Source: Minisyncoccota bacterium (lineage in GTDB: Bacteria; Patescibacteriota; Minisyncoccia; Minisyncoccales; RBG-13-42-11). Taken from it: a stretch of 26,098 nucleotides of DNA. The notes below the pieces were generated by a model. That model had not been told where the DNA came from and did no database searches. It saw only the letters and a program-made list of their open reading frames with translations. Each line of letters opens with the position of its first letter. Position 1 is the stretch's first letter. The position numbers and the translations under genes are program-made. This document shows positions 15,884 to 21,825 of this stretch, piece after piece. The DNA lies in assembly GCA_028687495.1 (NCBI GenBank), contig JAQUAA010000004.1, forward strand, positions 1 through 26,098. The letters run 5' to 3'.

Positions 15884-16973
15884 TTTTTATTTCCTCAATA
15901 ATTAATTTTTGAATCTCTTGGCTGATCTCGGGGTAAATCGGCAGAGATAGAACCTCTTTACTTACTTTTTCTGCTTCCGGGAAATCACCTTCCTTATAAG
16001 CCAGATCTTTGAAAGCTGGCTGTAAATGTAGAGGTAAGGGATAATAGATCATCGTCGGGATTTCTTTTTCTTTCAGATATTTTTGAAGTTCATCTCTCGA
16101 TTTACTTCTTATCGTATACTGATGAAAGATATGATTTCTGTCAGAAGAAATGATAGGAGTTACGATATCTCCTACTTTTTTTAATTCCTCATTATAATAA
16201 GACGCTTTTTCCGCTCTTTCTTTACTCCATTTAGATAAATATTTTAATTTCACTCTCAAAATTGCTGCCTGAAGCGCGTCTAGTCTGGAATTTGTTCCAA
16301 TGATTAAATTGAGATATTTTTCTTTGGGAGAAGAACCATGATTTTTCAATAATCTTATTTTTTCAGCCAATTCATCGCTATTAGTCACGACCATGCCACC
16401 ATCGCCATAAGCCCCTAAGTTCTTGGAGGGAAAGAAACTAAAACAACCCAAATCTCCTATTGTTCCTGCTTTTTTTCCTTTATATTCTGCACCAATTGCC
16501 TGGGCAGCATCTTCTACAACAAACAAATTATGTTTTCTGGCAATTTCCATAATTTCATCCATATCCGCCATCTGACCGAAAAGATGGACCGGCAGAATCG
16601 CTTTTGTTCTTTCGGTTATTTTTTCTTCTATCTTGGAAGGATCTATATTAAAAGTTTTAGGGTTGATATCAACAAAAATTGGTTTTGCTCCGCAATTGGC
16701 AATAACTCCGGCTGTAGCAATAAACGTAAAAGGTGTAGTAATTACTTCATCCCCAGGACCAACGCCTATAGCTTTTAAGGAAAGAAAAAGAGCATCTGTG
16801 CCGGAATTGAGACCTATGGCATATTTTACGTCGCAGAATCGGGCAATCTCTTTCTCAAATTCTTCCACTTCTTTGCCGCCAATGAAAACCGTGTTCTCTA
16901 AAACCCTTTTTATCGTTTCATCTATTTCTCCTTTTATTGATTTGTATTGCGCTGTTAAATCTAAAAAATTCAT
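15852..16973 (-). CDS. wbpE: WbpE-type UDP-3-keto-uronate aminotransferase
   Basis: A 373-residue DegT-family PLP aminotransferase. It begins MNFLDLTAQYKSIKGEID; NSGTDAL at 56-62 matches the GTDAL of WbpE/WlbC, EDAAQAIGAEYKGKKAG at 154-170 has Asp155, and SFFPSKNLGAYGDGG gives the likely Schiff-base Lys184. In WbpE this enzyme transfers an amino group from glutamate to C3 of UDP-2-acetamido-2-deoxy-3-oxo-glucuronate. The assignment rests on these motifs plus the adjacent WbpD-, WbpB- and WbpA-type genes in the same order as in Pseudomonas aeruginosa. The start is 4 bp after the stop of the wbpD-like gene. Confidence 0.87.
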   Translation of the reverse strand: MNFLDLTAQYKSIKGEIDETIKRVLENTVFIGGKEVEEFEKEIARFCDVKYAIGLNSGTDALFLSLKAIGVGPGDEVITTPFTFIATAGVIANCGAKPIFVDINPKTFNIDPSKIEEKITERTKAILPVHLFGQMADMDEIMEIARKHNLFVVEDAAQAIGAEYKGKKAGTIGDLGCFSFFPSKNLGAYGDGGMVVTNSDELAEKIRLLKNHGSSPKEKYLNLIIGTNSRLDALQAAILRVKLKYLSKWSKERAEKASYYNEELKKVGDIVTPIISSDRNHIFHQYTIRSKSRDELQKYLKEKEIPTMIYYPLPLHLQPAFKDLAYKEGDFPEAEKVSKEVLSLPIYPEISQEIQKLIIEEIKNGYFTFYRKA

Positions 16974-16977
16974 ATGT

Positions 16978-17565
16978 TTATTTTATTTCACTTACTTTAT
17001 CTCCTGACTTTTTGTATTTTCTTTTACATATTTTGCAAACGGATTCCTCTCCCTCAAACTCAAGCTTATTTCCGCATTCGCAAACCCAACCGATGATTTT
17101 TGCCGGCACACCCACAACTATGGCGTAATCAGGCACATTACCAGCAACCACAGCTCCGGCTCCTATCATCGCCCATTTGCCTATTGTGTTGCCGCAGACA
17201 ACGGTGGCATTAGCGCCAATTGTTACTCCCTCTTTTACTAAAGTCGGTAACCACTTTCCGTATTGTGGAAATTTCGCCTTCGGGTATTTTGCACGCGGAT
17301 TTTTGTCGTTGGTAAAAACAGCTGAAGGACCGACAAAAACATAATTTTCCAAAGTGACATAGTCCCAAACATCGGTATTGGATTCGATTTTTACTCCGTT
17401 CCCTAATTTAGCCTTAGAGCTTATGAAACAATTGTGGCCAATGGTACAATTTTTGCCTATTTCAGCTCCTTCTAAAATTTGGCAGTTATCCCAAACCTTT
17501 ATTCCTTCGCCCATTTCCTCACCTTTTTCCGTTACGCTTGTTTTAATTGTTTTTGGAATTTTCAT
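16978..17565 (-). CDS. wbpD: WbpD/WlbB-type UDP-amino-uronate N-acetyltransferase with C-terminal cysteine motif
   Basis: A 195-residue left-handed beta-helix acetyltransferase. Hexapeptide repeats run from about 25 to 155 (CQILEGAEIGKNCTIGHNC, VFVGPSAVFTNDKNPRAKY, VTIGANATVVCGNTIGKW). FTNDKNPR is the family's loop with the acceptor-binding Asn/Asp region. The ending VVGVPAKIIGWVCECG is followed by CKIC: C162/C164 and C177/C180 form a CxC...CxxC zinc-ribbon-like pattern, seen in some WbpD/WlbB relatives. Expected reaction: acetyl-CoA plus UDP-GlcNAc3NA to UDP-GlcNAc3NAcA. It starts in the last 23 bp of the wbpB-like gene; a second Met at residue 18 is an alternative start. Confidence 0.87.
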   Translation of the reverse strand: MKIPKTIKTSVTEKGEEMGEGIKVWDNCQILEGAEIGKNCTIGHNCFISSKAKLGNGVKIESNTDVWDYVTLENYVFVGPSAVFTNDKNPRAKYPKAKFPQYGKWLPTLVKEGVTIGANATVVCGNTIGKWAMIGAGAVVAGNVPDYAIVVGVPAKIIGWVCECGNKLEFEGEESVCKICKRKYKKSGDKVSEIK

Positions 17566-18331
17566 ATATTTTTTCGATTAACTCAATGGATTTCATTGAT
17601 TCTTCCGGAGCGACCCCCTTCCCTTCCAAAAGATCCTGATAAACGAAAAAATGCAGGTTTTCTTTCGATGTAAAATCGTAATTGACGCCGTTGATCTTGA
17701 AAATGCGGCATTGGTTTTCTTTAGGCGCCTCCGTGGTGATTCGCCAGTCACAGGAATAATTTTTCCCGGAAATTTTTCCTTCTCCGGTTTTGTAAGTCAG
17801 CGATTTTGTCTGTAACTCATCGGCCTTACCGAAAAAATAAAGCATCAGATCAAAATAATGTATGCCCAAGTTAAAGATGATTCCTCCCGATTTTTCTTCT
17901 CTTCCCTTCCAACTCTGCCAGTAATCTTCATCCCGGTGCACCGAAATATTCATTTCAATCTGATAATTTTCATTTCCTTTTACCTCCGATTTGAGTTTCT
18001 TGGCGGAAGGATGATATCTCAACTGATAAACAGTGAATATATTTGGGTATTTGGCCAAAATTTTCGCCTCTTCTGATTTCAGCGTCAGCGGCTTCTCGCA
18101 CAAAACCATTTTGCCACATTCGGCTGAAAACCTCGCCATCTCAAAATGAAGATGATTGGGAGCCAAAATAACAATGCAGTCAGCTGCAGTTCTTTTTACC
18201 ATTTCCTTCCAGGCATCAGGACCGTTGGATTCGTCAACAATATCAACAATTTCGCCTCCTATTTTGGCAATTGCTTCCTGATGCAGGTTGTATATAAATC
18301 CTTTACCGATTACGGCGAATTTTTTATTCAT
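17543..18331 (-). CDS. wbpB: WbpB/WlbA-type UDP-GlcNAcA 3-dehydrogenase (Gfo/Idh/MocA family), compact
   Basis: A 262-residue NAD-dependent oxidoreductase. N-terminal Rossmann segment FAVIGKGFIYNLHQEAI, LCEKPL at 77-82 (conserved Glu-Lys-Pro), YQLRYHPS at 102-109, and SWKGREEKSGG...NLGIHYFDLMLYFFG at 140-168 closely match WbpB/WlbA, which oxidise C3 of UDP-GlcNAcA; His158 is the conserved catalytic-site histidine. WbpB of P. aeruginosa is about 316 residues by recollection, so this version is some 50 shorter; the gaps appear to be in the Rossmann domain between strands and at the C-terminus. The core motifs are intact, so it is probably functional. It starts 5 bp after the wbpA stop. Confidence 0.87.
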   Translation of the reverse strand: MNKKFAVIGKGFIYNLHQEAIAKIGGEIVDIVDESNGPDAWKEMVKRTAADCIVILAPNHLHFEMARFSAECGKMVLCEKPLTLKSEEAKILAKYPNIFTVYQLRYHPSAKKLKSEVKGNENYQIEMNISVHRDEDYWQSWKGREEKSGGIIFNLGIHYFDLMLYFFGKADELQTKSLTYKTGEGKISGKNYSCDWRITTEAPKENQCRIFKINGVNYDFTSKENLHFFVYQDLLEGKGVAPEESMKSIELIEKIYENSKNN

Positions 18332-18336
18332 GTAAT

Positions 18337-19659
18337 TTACAGGCGGAAAACATTTTTATGTTTTCTCGATTTAATAGCATTTCTCGTATCAATCACCAGC
18401 TTCGCTCCTCTGGCAAGTTTCTCGTAATCGAAACCGGAATGATCGGTCAGAATCAGAATCAGATCGTATTCCTTGATTTTACTTGCCGAATAACTGATTG
18501 ATTTCAATGCGGCTTTGTTTTTCAGGATTCTATGTTCCACAGTAAACTTTTCGACAAAAGGATCGAAATAATCTATTTTTGCTCCCTTTCTGATTAAATC
18601 GGCGATGATGTCAAAAGCGGCCGATTCCCTAGTGTCGCCGATGTCTTTTTTATAACTCACTCCCCAAACCAACACTTTCGTCCCCCTTACCGGCTTTGCT
18701 TTAAGATTAAGCACCCAGATGACTTTCGTCATAATGTAATGAGGCATCTGTTCATTGATCTCGCCGGCCAAATCGATGAACCTCGTCCAGAAATTGTATC
18801 CCTCCGCTGTATATTTTAAGAAGAAAGGTGTGAGCGGAATACAATGACCAGCCACTTTAGGAGAGGGATAAAAGGGCATGAAGCCGTAGGGTTTGGTTTT
18901 GGCTGCTTCTATCACCTCCCAGATATCAACTCCCATTCTGCCAGCTAAAAGCGAGAGTTCGTTTATCATGGAGATATTGACCAGCCTGAAAGTATTTTCC
19001 AAGATTTTAGTCATTTCAGCGGCAGTGGAAGAACTTAAAGGATAAATTGGAGCCTTAATAAAATTGCGGTAAAATTCAGCAGCCAACCGAGTGCACTCTT
19101 TAGTTATCCCCCCTATTACTCTTGGCACATCTTTAAGCCTATACTTTTCATTTCCCGGGTCTATTCTTTCTGGACAATGAGCTAAAAAGAAATCTTTACC
19201 TGTTTTCAGTCCAGTTTTTTCCAGTTCAGGCAGAATAACTTTTTTTGTCGTTTCAGGATAAGTGCTGCTTTCTAAGATAACCAGTTGTCCCCTTCTTAAA
19301 TGTTTGGCGATTTCCTTTGTTGTTGAAAGAATATAGGAAATATCAGGATTTTTGTGATCATCCAGGGGTGTAGGAACGCAGATCAAAATAATATCTGCTT
19401 TTTTCAGAAGTTGGTGATTGTCAAAAGCAATCAATTTTTTACTTTTAACTATTTCTTTTAATTCTTTGGGAGAAACATCTAAAATATATGACTTACCCGA
19501 ATTAACCGCCTCAACCCTTTGTTTTTTAACGTCAATGCCAAAAACTTTGTACCCCGCTTTGGCTATTTCGACGGCCGTAGGCAAACCGACGTAACCCAAA
19601 CCAATTACCGCCACTTTCGCTTTTTTGTTTTTAATTAAGTTTTCTAATTTTGCAGACAT
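18337..19659 (-). CDS. wbpA: UDP-N-acetylglucosamine 6-dehydrogenase, WbpA type
   Basis: A 440-residue NAD-dependent nucleotide-sugar dehydrogenase that would oxidise C6 of UDP-GlcNAc to the carboxylate in two steps. VIGLGYVGLP at 18-27 is the NAD loop; CVPTPLD at 94-100, SSTYPETT at 131-138 and HCPERIDPGN at 161-170 are conserved; K218 and N222 in TKILENTFR and nucleophile C273 in GHCIPLTPFF form the active site. Third domain: VLVWGVSYKKDIGDTRESAA. Related enzymes such as WecC and TviB/WbpO act on other UDP-HexNAc; WbpA is chosen because of the wbpB-, wbpD-, wbpE- and wbpI-like genes that follow. It starts 6 bp after the HTH gene. Confidence 0.88.
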   Translation of the reverse strand: MSAKLENLIKNKKAKVAVIGLGYVGLPTAVEIAKAGYKVFGIDVKKQRVEAVNSGKSYILDVSPKELKEIVKSKKLIAFDNHQLLKKADIILICVPTPLDDHKNPDISYILSTTKEIAKHLRRGQLVILESSTYPETTKKVILPELEKTGLKTGKDFFLAHCPERIDPGNEKYRLKDVPRVIGGITKECTRLAAEFYRNFIKAPIYPLSSSTAAEMTKILENTFRLVNISMINELSLLAGRMGVDIWEVIEAAKTKPYGFMPFYPSPKVAGHCIPLTPFFLKYTAEGYNFWTRFIDLAGEINEQMPHYIMTKVIWVLNLKAKPVRGTKVLVWGVSYKKDIGDTRESAAFDIIADLIRKGAKIDYFDPFVEKFTVEHRILKNKAALKSISYSASKIKEYDLILILTDHSGFDYEKLARGAKLVIDTRNAIKSRKHKNVFRL

Positions 19660-19665
19660 AAAAAA

Positions 19666-19911
19666 TTACCATTTTTCAATGGTTTTTCTTGTTTTATCTT
19701 TTATTTTTGAATATGCGCTATAGACCTTTTCTTCTAATTTAGGAGAAAGTAAACTCAAAATCTCGTCTCCCCAAATCCTGTAAGTTCCACCCACTTTATA
19801 AGCCTTAATTATCCCGCGTTTTAATAATCTTTTGATTGTGGATGGGCTTACTTTCAAGAAATCTTGTGCCTCTTTAGTTGTATAAATTTCCTTTGGTTTA
19901 ATTTCAGGCAT
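19666..19911 (-). CDS. Excisionase/MerR-like helix-turn-helix protein heading the operon
   Basis: An 81-residue DNA-binding protein. Residues 10-54 (YTTKEAQDFLKVSPSTIKRL followed by GIIKAYKVGGTYRIWGDEIL) form the MerR-like winged-helix DNA-binding domain found in excisionases and BldC: recognition helix SPSTIKRLLKRG, wing KVGGTYRI. The remaining 27 residues are a charged helix, possibly for dimerisation. There is no effector domain. It is the first gene of the operon and lies about 60 bp downstream of a promoter full of repeats, so it may regulate its own operon; that is inference. The start at 19911 is the first Met and has no Shine-Dalgarno (TTTTTTTATT before the ATG). Confidence 0.87.
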   Translation of the reverse strand: MPEIKPKEIYTTKEAQDFLKVSPSTIKRLLKRGIIKAYKVGGTYRIWGDEILSLLSPKLEEKVYSAYSKIKDKTRKTIEKW

Positions 19912-19956
19912 AATAAAAAAATACTTTGTATTTATTGGTTCCCAGGCCTTAATTCC

Positions 19957-19973
19957 AGAGAGTATATCTCTCT
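19957..19973. promoter_or_regulatory. Perfect dyad at the predicted transcription start of the glycan operon
   Basis: Arms AGAGAG and CTCTCT flank a five-base TATAT centre. The dyad lies just downstream of the -10 box and reaches the expected start point (around 19972), a position typical of a repressor operator. In RNA it would be only a weak hairpin. Confidence 0.5.
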
Positions 19974-19978
19974 AATCC

Positions 19979-20007
19979 ATAATAAGACACCTCTGGTATG
20001 GTGTCAA
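19979..20007 (-). promoter_or_regulatory. Sigma70-type promoter of the glycan operon
   Basis: On the minus strand, TTGACA (20007-20002) and TATTAT (19984-19979) are separated by exactly 17 bp. The -35 matches the consensus fully and the -10 at five of six bases. Transcription should start near 19972 and give a leader of about 60 nt before the HTH gene. It is only 26 bp beyond the stop of the metallopeptidase gene. Confidence 0.8.
19986..20005. promoter_or_regulatory. Inverted repeat filling the promoter spacer (MerR-like operator geometry)
   Basis: GACACC at 19986-19991 and GGTGTC at 20000-20005 are perfect 6-bp arms around 8 bp. One arm overlaps the -35 box and the other ends one base from the -10 box, so the dyad spans the spacer. 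MerR-family activators bind just such spacer dyads, usually with a 19-20 bp spacer. An alternative pairing, ACCTCT/AGAGGT at 19989-20012, is also present. The same hairpin followed by TTATTAT could serve as a weak terminator for the metallopeptidase gene. Confidence 0.55.
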
Positions 20008-20027
20008 GAGGTATCAACAAGTATCAA
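20001..20027 (-). promoter_or_regulatory. Three TTGAYAC direct repeats at exact 10-bp spacing
   Basis: On the minus strand TTGATAC (20027-20021), TTGATAC (20017-20011) and TTGACAC (20007-20001) begin every 10 bp, about one helical turn, and the third contains the -35 box. This looks like a cooperative binding site on one face of the DNA, upstream of and overlapping the promoter. Confidence 0.6.
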
Positions 20028-20041
20028 TGTGAATTACTTGT
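20017..20041. repeat. Inverted repeat ACAAGTA-N11-TACTTGT at the 3' end of the metallopeptidase gene
   Basis: Perfect 7-bp arms at 20017-20023 and 20035-20041. One arm covers the last codon and most of the stop codon of the upstream gene; the other overlaps two of the direct repeats. No T-run follows, so a terminator is unlikely; an additional regulator half-site pair is possible. Confidence 0.4.
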
Positions 20042-21719
20042 GCAAAAGTGTGTTGGCTTTTTGCCGCGATAAAGAACCGAAGTAACCAGTTCCCTTCTCT
20101 AAATTCAAAGGATTTAATATTTCCGAAGCGTATTTTTCCTGAAAACGAATAACAGCTGTCTGAGTCAAGGATAAAAAGTTTCCGGTAACCAATCCCCCAG
20201 AATAAATATCGCTACCTTGATCCTTTAAGAATTGCTGCAAACAACGGACTTCCAAATTATTAGTCATCCCATAATAAAGATCATTGTTAAAACTCTGGCA
20301 ACCTACGCTCTGTCCCAAAAGTGCGGCTATTTGAGCCTGCAAAGAAGCAATCTGGGCCTCTAATTGTTTTATCGTCTCTTGCAACTGCTGAATCAATTCA
20401 GAATTGCCGGCCGAATTTTCAGTAGTTGCCGACCAGAAAAATTGATAAGGCGTTTCTTTGTCCCCGAAATCGGAAATTTTCTTTTGAACAGAAGGAATAA
20501 TCGTTAAGGAAATGATTTTTTCATCAGTTATGTATATCGTTCCTTTTTGGGAACTATTGAGTTGTAAAAAATTAACCGATTTACCGTTAGTATTCTCCAC
20601 AATATAGGGAACCTTAAAAATAGTGTCTGCGCTTCCCGTAAATTCAAGTTTCAGGGATTCCTTACCGCCAATAACTTTCTGCCAGTTCCCCGTCCATTCC
20701 TTGGTCAAATAACCTACGCTTAGAGTACTTTCGCCCGTTACCGGTAAATAATAGATAAATGGCGTTATTTTGAGAGTTTTTAAGTTTTCATTCAAATAAC
20801 AATATTTAGACCCAAGCTTACAATCATTTGAAAAAACTGCTATCGTCCAGTTTGTAAAAATCTGCGAGAAATCATCTTTAAATCCATTTTTCCCCAAAGC
20901 ATAATCAATAGAGGAAATGCCGGTTTTGTTTGATTTCAAAGAATCAATCAATATTTGTTTGCCATAATGGTCTACCAAATATTGGGTAAAAAGATTTAAT
21001 GCACCGTAATCTTGAATTTTCCCCTGCCATTCAGTTATTGAATCCTGAGGGTTTTCCAAAAAACCTGTCACTCTTTTTTGAAGATAACTCCCTTGATATA
21101 AACTGTCGTAACCTACCAAAGTCGGCGCATACTCTGCTCTGGCTTCATTCAACCAAACATCTTCCGAAATCCCATAGGTTTTGTCTTTTTGATTAAAGGT
21201 AATTAAATGGGTAAACTCGTGAGCTAAAAAACTTTTATTGAGGGAATTAGTGATGTTTTCCGCATTTAAATAAACCATTTCTCTTTGGTTGGATTTGGCA
21301 ACTTGAGCTCGTAAATACTCATCCGCCGGATTAAAATAACCCGATGCTTTCTCTATCATTGGATGAACTAAGATAGTGATCCTCGCATCTCCATCTATTC
21401 CTAGTTTCCATTCCGATCCGTAGTTCTGGGTCAAAGTGGGATAAATCGTATTCTCAAACTCGCGGGTCAGATCAGAAAGAGCTGCGTTAACCTCTTTTTG
21501 GTTATCCAAATTCAATGAGTTCCACCAGTCCTTATCAATATAAAAATAAAGCTGGTCAGTAATTCTTTGTAAAAAAGCAACTGTTTTTTCGCGACCCTGC
21601 AAATCATAAGAAGGGTCAACAAAAAACTCTTTTTCCTGCAATAACTCATCTGCCAAAACGAAATGAGGAATACTGATAAATGTTATGGCTATTAAAAATA
21701 GTTTCAGAATTTTTGGCAT
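20034..21719 (-). CDS. Secreted HExxH metallopeptidase with C-terminal coiled coil and peptidoglycan-binding-like domain
   Basis: A 561-residue secreted protein. Residues 1-23 are a signal peptide (hydrophobic core ending VLA, then DE). HEFTH at 167-171 is the zinc site, and E192 in WLNEARAEY, 20 residues later, is the likely third ligand, a gluzincin pattern like peptidase M30 or M6-type proteins. Residues ~200-430 are a mixed region without recognised domain. A coiled coil (QQLQETIKQLEAQIASLQAQ) spans about 437-470, followed by a peptidoglycan-binding-like domain at 474-561 with C474/C493 as a probable disulphide and EKYASEILNPLNL...GTGYFG. The same pair occurs at the N-terminus of the S-layer-like protein. 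It probably works on the cell surface, perhaps cutting surface proteins or those of contacting cells. Start ATG 21719, no Shine-Dalgarno. Confidence 0.88.
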   Translation of the reverse strand: MPKILKLFLIAITFISIPHFVLADELLQEKEFFVDPSYDLQGREKTVAFLQRITDQLYFYIDKDWWNSLNLDNQKEVNAALSDLTREFENTIYPTLTQNYGSEWKLGIDGDARITILVHPMIEKASGYFNPADEYLRAQVAKSNQREMVYLNAENITNSLNKSFLAHEFTHLITFNQKDKTYGISEDVWLNEARAEYAPTLVGYDSLYQGSYLQKRVTGFLENPQDSITEWQGKIQDYGALNLFTQYLVDHYGKQILIDSLKSNKTGISSIDYALGKNGFKDDFSQIFTNWTIAVFSNDCKLGSKYCYLNENLKTLKITPFIYYLPVTGESTLSVGYLTKEWTGNWQKVIGGKESLKLEFTGSADTIFKVPYIVENTNGKSVNFLQLNSSQKGTIYITDEKIISLTIIPSVQKKISDFGDKETPYQFFWSATTENSAGNSELIQQLQETIKQLEAQIASLQAQIAALLGQSVGCQSFNNDLYYGMTNNLEVRCLQQFLKDQGSDIYSGGLVTGNFLSLTQTAVIRFQEKYASEILNPLNLEKGTGYFGSLSRQKANTLLHK

Positions 21720-21728
21720 GATTTAATT

Positions 21729-21757
21729 ATTTTAGCACAAAATCTCAATCGAAACAA
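21729..21757 (-). promoter_or_regulatory. Possible promoter of the metallopeptidase gene
   Basis: Extended -10 TGC-TAAAAT (21734-21729 with TGC before it) and a weak -35 TTGTTT (21757-21752), 17 bp apart. The -35 lies in the T-run of the preceding terminator. Start would fall about two bases before the ATG, so the mRNA would be nearly leaderless. Confidence 0.4.
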
Positions 21758-21785
21758 AAAGCCCCGAGAAACTCGGGACTTTTTG
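21756..21785 (-). terminator. Intrinsic terminator after the S-layer-like gene
   Basis: On the minus strand, GTCCCGAG and CTCGGGGC pair around a TTT loop (one G-U pair), flanked by A5 before and T5 after. In the plus direction the same stem has a C-A mismatch, so it is better as a minus-strand terminator. It is about 40 bp after the stop codon at 21826 and should separate the highly expressed surface gene from the metallopeptidase gene. Confidence 0.88.
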
Positions 21786-21825
21786 CGCCCCACAAGGAAA
21801 GGCGAAATAAACTGAATTCTCTGCG

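Noticed and set aside
19986..20005. GACACC/GGTGTC hairpin as the terminator of the metallopeptidase gene only
   Set aside because: Six pairs and an interrupted T-tract are weak, and its exact fit between -35 and -10 boxes is better explained as an operator; a minor termination role is not excluded.
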